Below are positions 62,769-64,000 of a DNA stretch of 64,000 bases, piece by piece. The notes under the pieces are model-generated. The model was not told the origin of the DNA, ran no database searches, and worked only from the letters and a program-made list of their open reading frames with translations. Location of the stretch: contig NZ_CP031842.1 of the NCBI RefSeq assembly GCF_003441615.1, positions 3,170,001 to 3,234,000 on the forward strand. Reading direction: 5' to 3'. The first letter of the stretch is position 1, and the number at the start of each line of letters is the position of its first letter. A program made the translations under genes and the position numbers. The DNA comes from Dechloromonas sp. HYN0024. Lineage in GTDB: Bacteria; Pseudomonadota; Gammaproteobacteria; Burkholderiales; Rhodocyclaceae.

Positions 62769-63060
62769 ATACGACTGGACCGTTCCGGCCGATCATCCGG
62801 CCTTTGCCGGCCACTTTCCCGGCCGGCCCATCGTGCCGGGCGTCGTACTGCTGGACCGCGCCATCCTGTTTGCCGAAGCGATGCTCGGCACGAGCGGGTT
62901 GAACTGGCAGGTCGGCAATGCCAAGTTTTTCAGCCCCGTCGGACCAGAGGAAGCGCTCACTTTCGCTTTATCGACGAGCCCAAGAGGGGCAATCGCCTTC
63001 ACCGTGCGGACGGGCGAGCGCGATATTGCCTCCGGCAGCCTGACCCGTGCCGTGCCATGA
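62755..63060 (+). CDS. FabZ-like hotdog 3-hydroxyacyl-ACP dehydratase
   Basis: 101 residues from ATG 62755. The FabA/FabZ signature is HPAFAGHFPGRPIVPGVV near residues 14-31, with the catalytic His in GHFPG. It is shorter than FabZ (about 150 residues) but of the size seen in aryl-polyene clusters. It should dehydrate the 3-hydroxyacyl intermediates that give the conjugated chain. It overlaps the ligase gene by 14 bases and the next gene by ATGA. Confidence 0.88.
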   Translation: MTGAEYDWTVPADHPAFAGHFPGRPIVPGVVLLDRAILFAEAMLGTSGLNWQVGNAKFFSPVGPEEALTFALSTSPRGAIAFTVRTGERDIASGSLTRAVP

Positions 63061-63968
63061 GCGAAAAAGACCCAACTGACGCCGACTGGATGCGCCAGCA
63101 GGAACGCAGCAATCTCGCCATCCTCAAGCTCATGGTGTGGATTTCGCTAACCTTCGGCCGGCGCATCGGCCGCGTCGTCCTCTATGGCATAGCTGCCTAC
63201 TACGTGCTGTTTGCGCCGCGCGCCCGGCGCTTCAGCCGGAACTACCTGAACCTTGCGCTCGGCCGCTGGTCGCAGTGGTCTGACGGTTTTCAGCATATAT
63301 TTTCGTTCGCCAGCACGATTCACGACCGGATTTACCTGCTCAACGACCGTTTCGAACTGTTCGACATCGAAATCATCGGTAGCGCGGCCGTTCAGAAGGC
63401 CGCCGAAGAACACCCGGGCGCTTTGCTGCTCGGTGCCCACCTCGGCAGTTTCGAGGTTCTCCGGGCGGTCGGGCGAGGGCAGCGGGGGCTACGTATCGCG
63501 ATGATGATGTACGAGGAAAATGCCCGCATGATCAATGCCACACTCGAAGCGATCAATCCGGCGGCAAGCCAGGACATCATCCCGCTCGGTCGCATGGATT
63601 CGATGCTGCAGGCCCGCGACCGGCTCGATGAGGGCTATCTGGTCGGCATGCTCGCCGACCGCGGACTGGGCGACGATGCGACGATGGACTGCCATTTTCT
63701 CGGCAAACCGGCGCCGTTTCCGCTCGGCCCCTTCCGCATGGCCGCCATGCTGCGCCGTCCCGTCTTTTTCATGACCGGCCTGTATCTGGGTGGCAACCGC
63801 TACCAGCTGCATTTCGAACCGCTCGCCGATTTCTCGCAGACCTCCCGCGAAGAGCGCGATACCGCGATTCATGCCGCCATGCAGGGCTACGCCGACAAAC
63901 TGACGCATTATTGTCAGCGCGCCCCCTACAACTGGTTCAATTTCTTCGATTTCTGGCAGAAAAAATGA
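63057..63968 (+). CDS. LpxL/HtrB-like lipid acyltransferase
   Basis: 303 residues with one N-terminal membrane anchor (RRIGRVVLYGIAAYYVLFAP, about 34-53). The HX4E motif is in LLGAHLGSFEVLRA near residue 125, and MLADRGLGDD near 198 is another family block. These match lipid A late acyltransferases; in aryl-polyene clusters the homologue probably attaches the polyene to a lipid. The stop overlaps the next gene by ATGA. Confidence 0.92.
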   Translation: MSEKDPTDADWMRQQERSNLAILKLMVWISLTFGRRIGRVVLYGIAAYYVLFAPRARRFSRNYLNLALGRWSQWSDGFQHIFSFASTIHDRIYLLNDRFELFDIEIIGSAAVQKAAEEHPGALLLGAHLGSFEVLRAVGRGQRGLRIAMMMYEENARMINATLEAINPAASQDIIPLGRMDSMLQARDRLDEGYLVGMLADRGLGDDATMDCHFLGKPAPFPLGPFRMAAMLRRPVFFMTGLYLGGNRYQLHFEPLADFSQTSREERDTAIHAAMQGYADKLTHYCQRAPYNWFNFFDFWQKK

Positions 63969-64000
63969 TCAAACGTCTCCTCGGCGGCCTCTTTTTGCTG
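63965..64000 (+). CDS. Start of the next cluster gene, probably exported (3' truncated)
   Basis: Only 12 codons are in view: MIKRLLGGLFLL, a typical signal-peptide start. It overlaps the acyltransferase stop by ATGA, so it belongs to the same operon. In related clusters a LolA-like outer-membrane lipoprotein carrier often comes next, but that cannot be verified from 12 residues. Confidence 0.55.
   Translation, partial: MIKRLLGGLFLL

Noticed and set aside
1-64000. tRNA, rRNA, CRISPR arrays, insertion sequences or prophage genes
   Set aside because: No cloverleaf-like segment, spaced repeat array, transposase or phage protein was recognised; nearly all bases are accounted for by core genes.

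Overview
The window looks like chromosomal DNA of a betaproteobacterium, most likely order Rhodocyclales (Dechloromonas/Azonexus-like). This rests on the GC-rich coding sequence, the hpf-ptsN-hprK block downstream of rpoN and lptB, the UbiJ/UbiE/DUF971 cluster, DUF1631 and DUF3683 proteins, and a start in the last gene of an ATP synthase operon. It is densely packed core genome, with many ATGA/TGATG overlaps and almost no intergenic space; the largest gaps are about 200-240 bases at 37979-38180 and 47387-47626. I found no rRNA, tRNA, insertion sequence, prophage or CRISPR array. One near-perfect ParB-binding site (parS) at 47521 fits an origin-proximal location, as does the ATP synthase end.

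Layout. 1-4.2 kb: atpC end and terminator, then on the minus strand ubiJ, ubiE, a DUF971 protein, a PilZ-like hypothetical and a HIT hydrolase. 4.3-10 kb: a 1291-residue FAD/Fe-S dehydrogenase, a chromate transporter and a YqaA membrane protein. 10-15.9 kb: amino-acid and sulfur genes (ilvA, sbp, a degenerate EAL protein, cysK, a PatB-type C-S lyase). 16-25 kb: 5-formyl-THF cyclo-ligase, slt, DUF1631, an NDUFA9-like protein, cca, DUF2905, a hydrolase, a YjfB-type motility protein and an unknown protein. 25-32 kb: MidA-type methyltransferase, a FIST sensor with a hybrid histidine kinase, ttcA, and a cyclase-FHA fusion. 32-38 kb (minus): PsiF-repeat protein, hprK, ptsN, hpf, rpoN, lptB, recX, recA. 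A strong LexA box lies between recA and a divergent small exported protein followed by an RluA-type gene. 39-47 kb: SSS symporter, VanZ protein, P-type ATPase and a large PAS chemoreceptor. 47.6-58 kb: thioredoxin-like ferredoxin, hydrolase, NodI-like ATPase, HAD phosphatase, TPR protein, radical SAM enzyme, hybrid kinase, NodJ-like permease, cutA, frameshifted dsbD and a PAP2 phosphatase.

58.9-64 kb is the 5' part of an aryl-polyene-type lipid/pigment cluster: ACP, ketosynthase, second ACP, COG4648 membrane protein, AMP ligase, hotdog dehydratase, LpxL-like acyltransferase and the first codons of another gene. Genes are nearly all overlapping, so this is one operon that continues beyond the window.

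The items most worth a second look are: the parS site; the LexA box in front of an uncharacterised small exported protein; the dsbD -1 frameshift at a slippery G-run with a TGATG restart; the hairpin that buries the sbp ribosome-binding site; the degenerate EAL protein inside the sulfur cluster; and the NodI/NodJ-type transporter split over about 6 kb.
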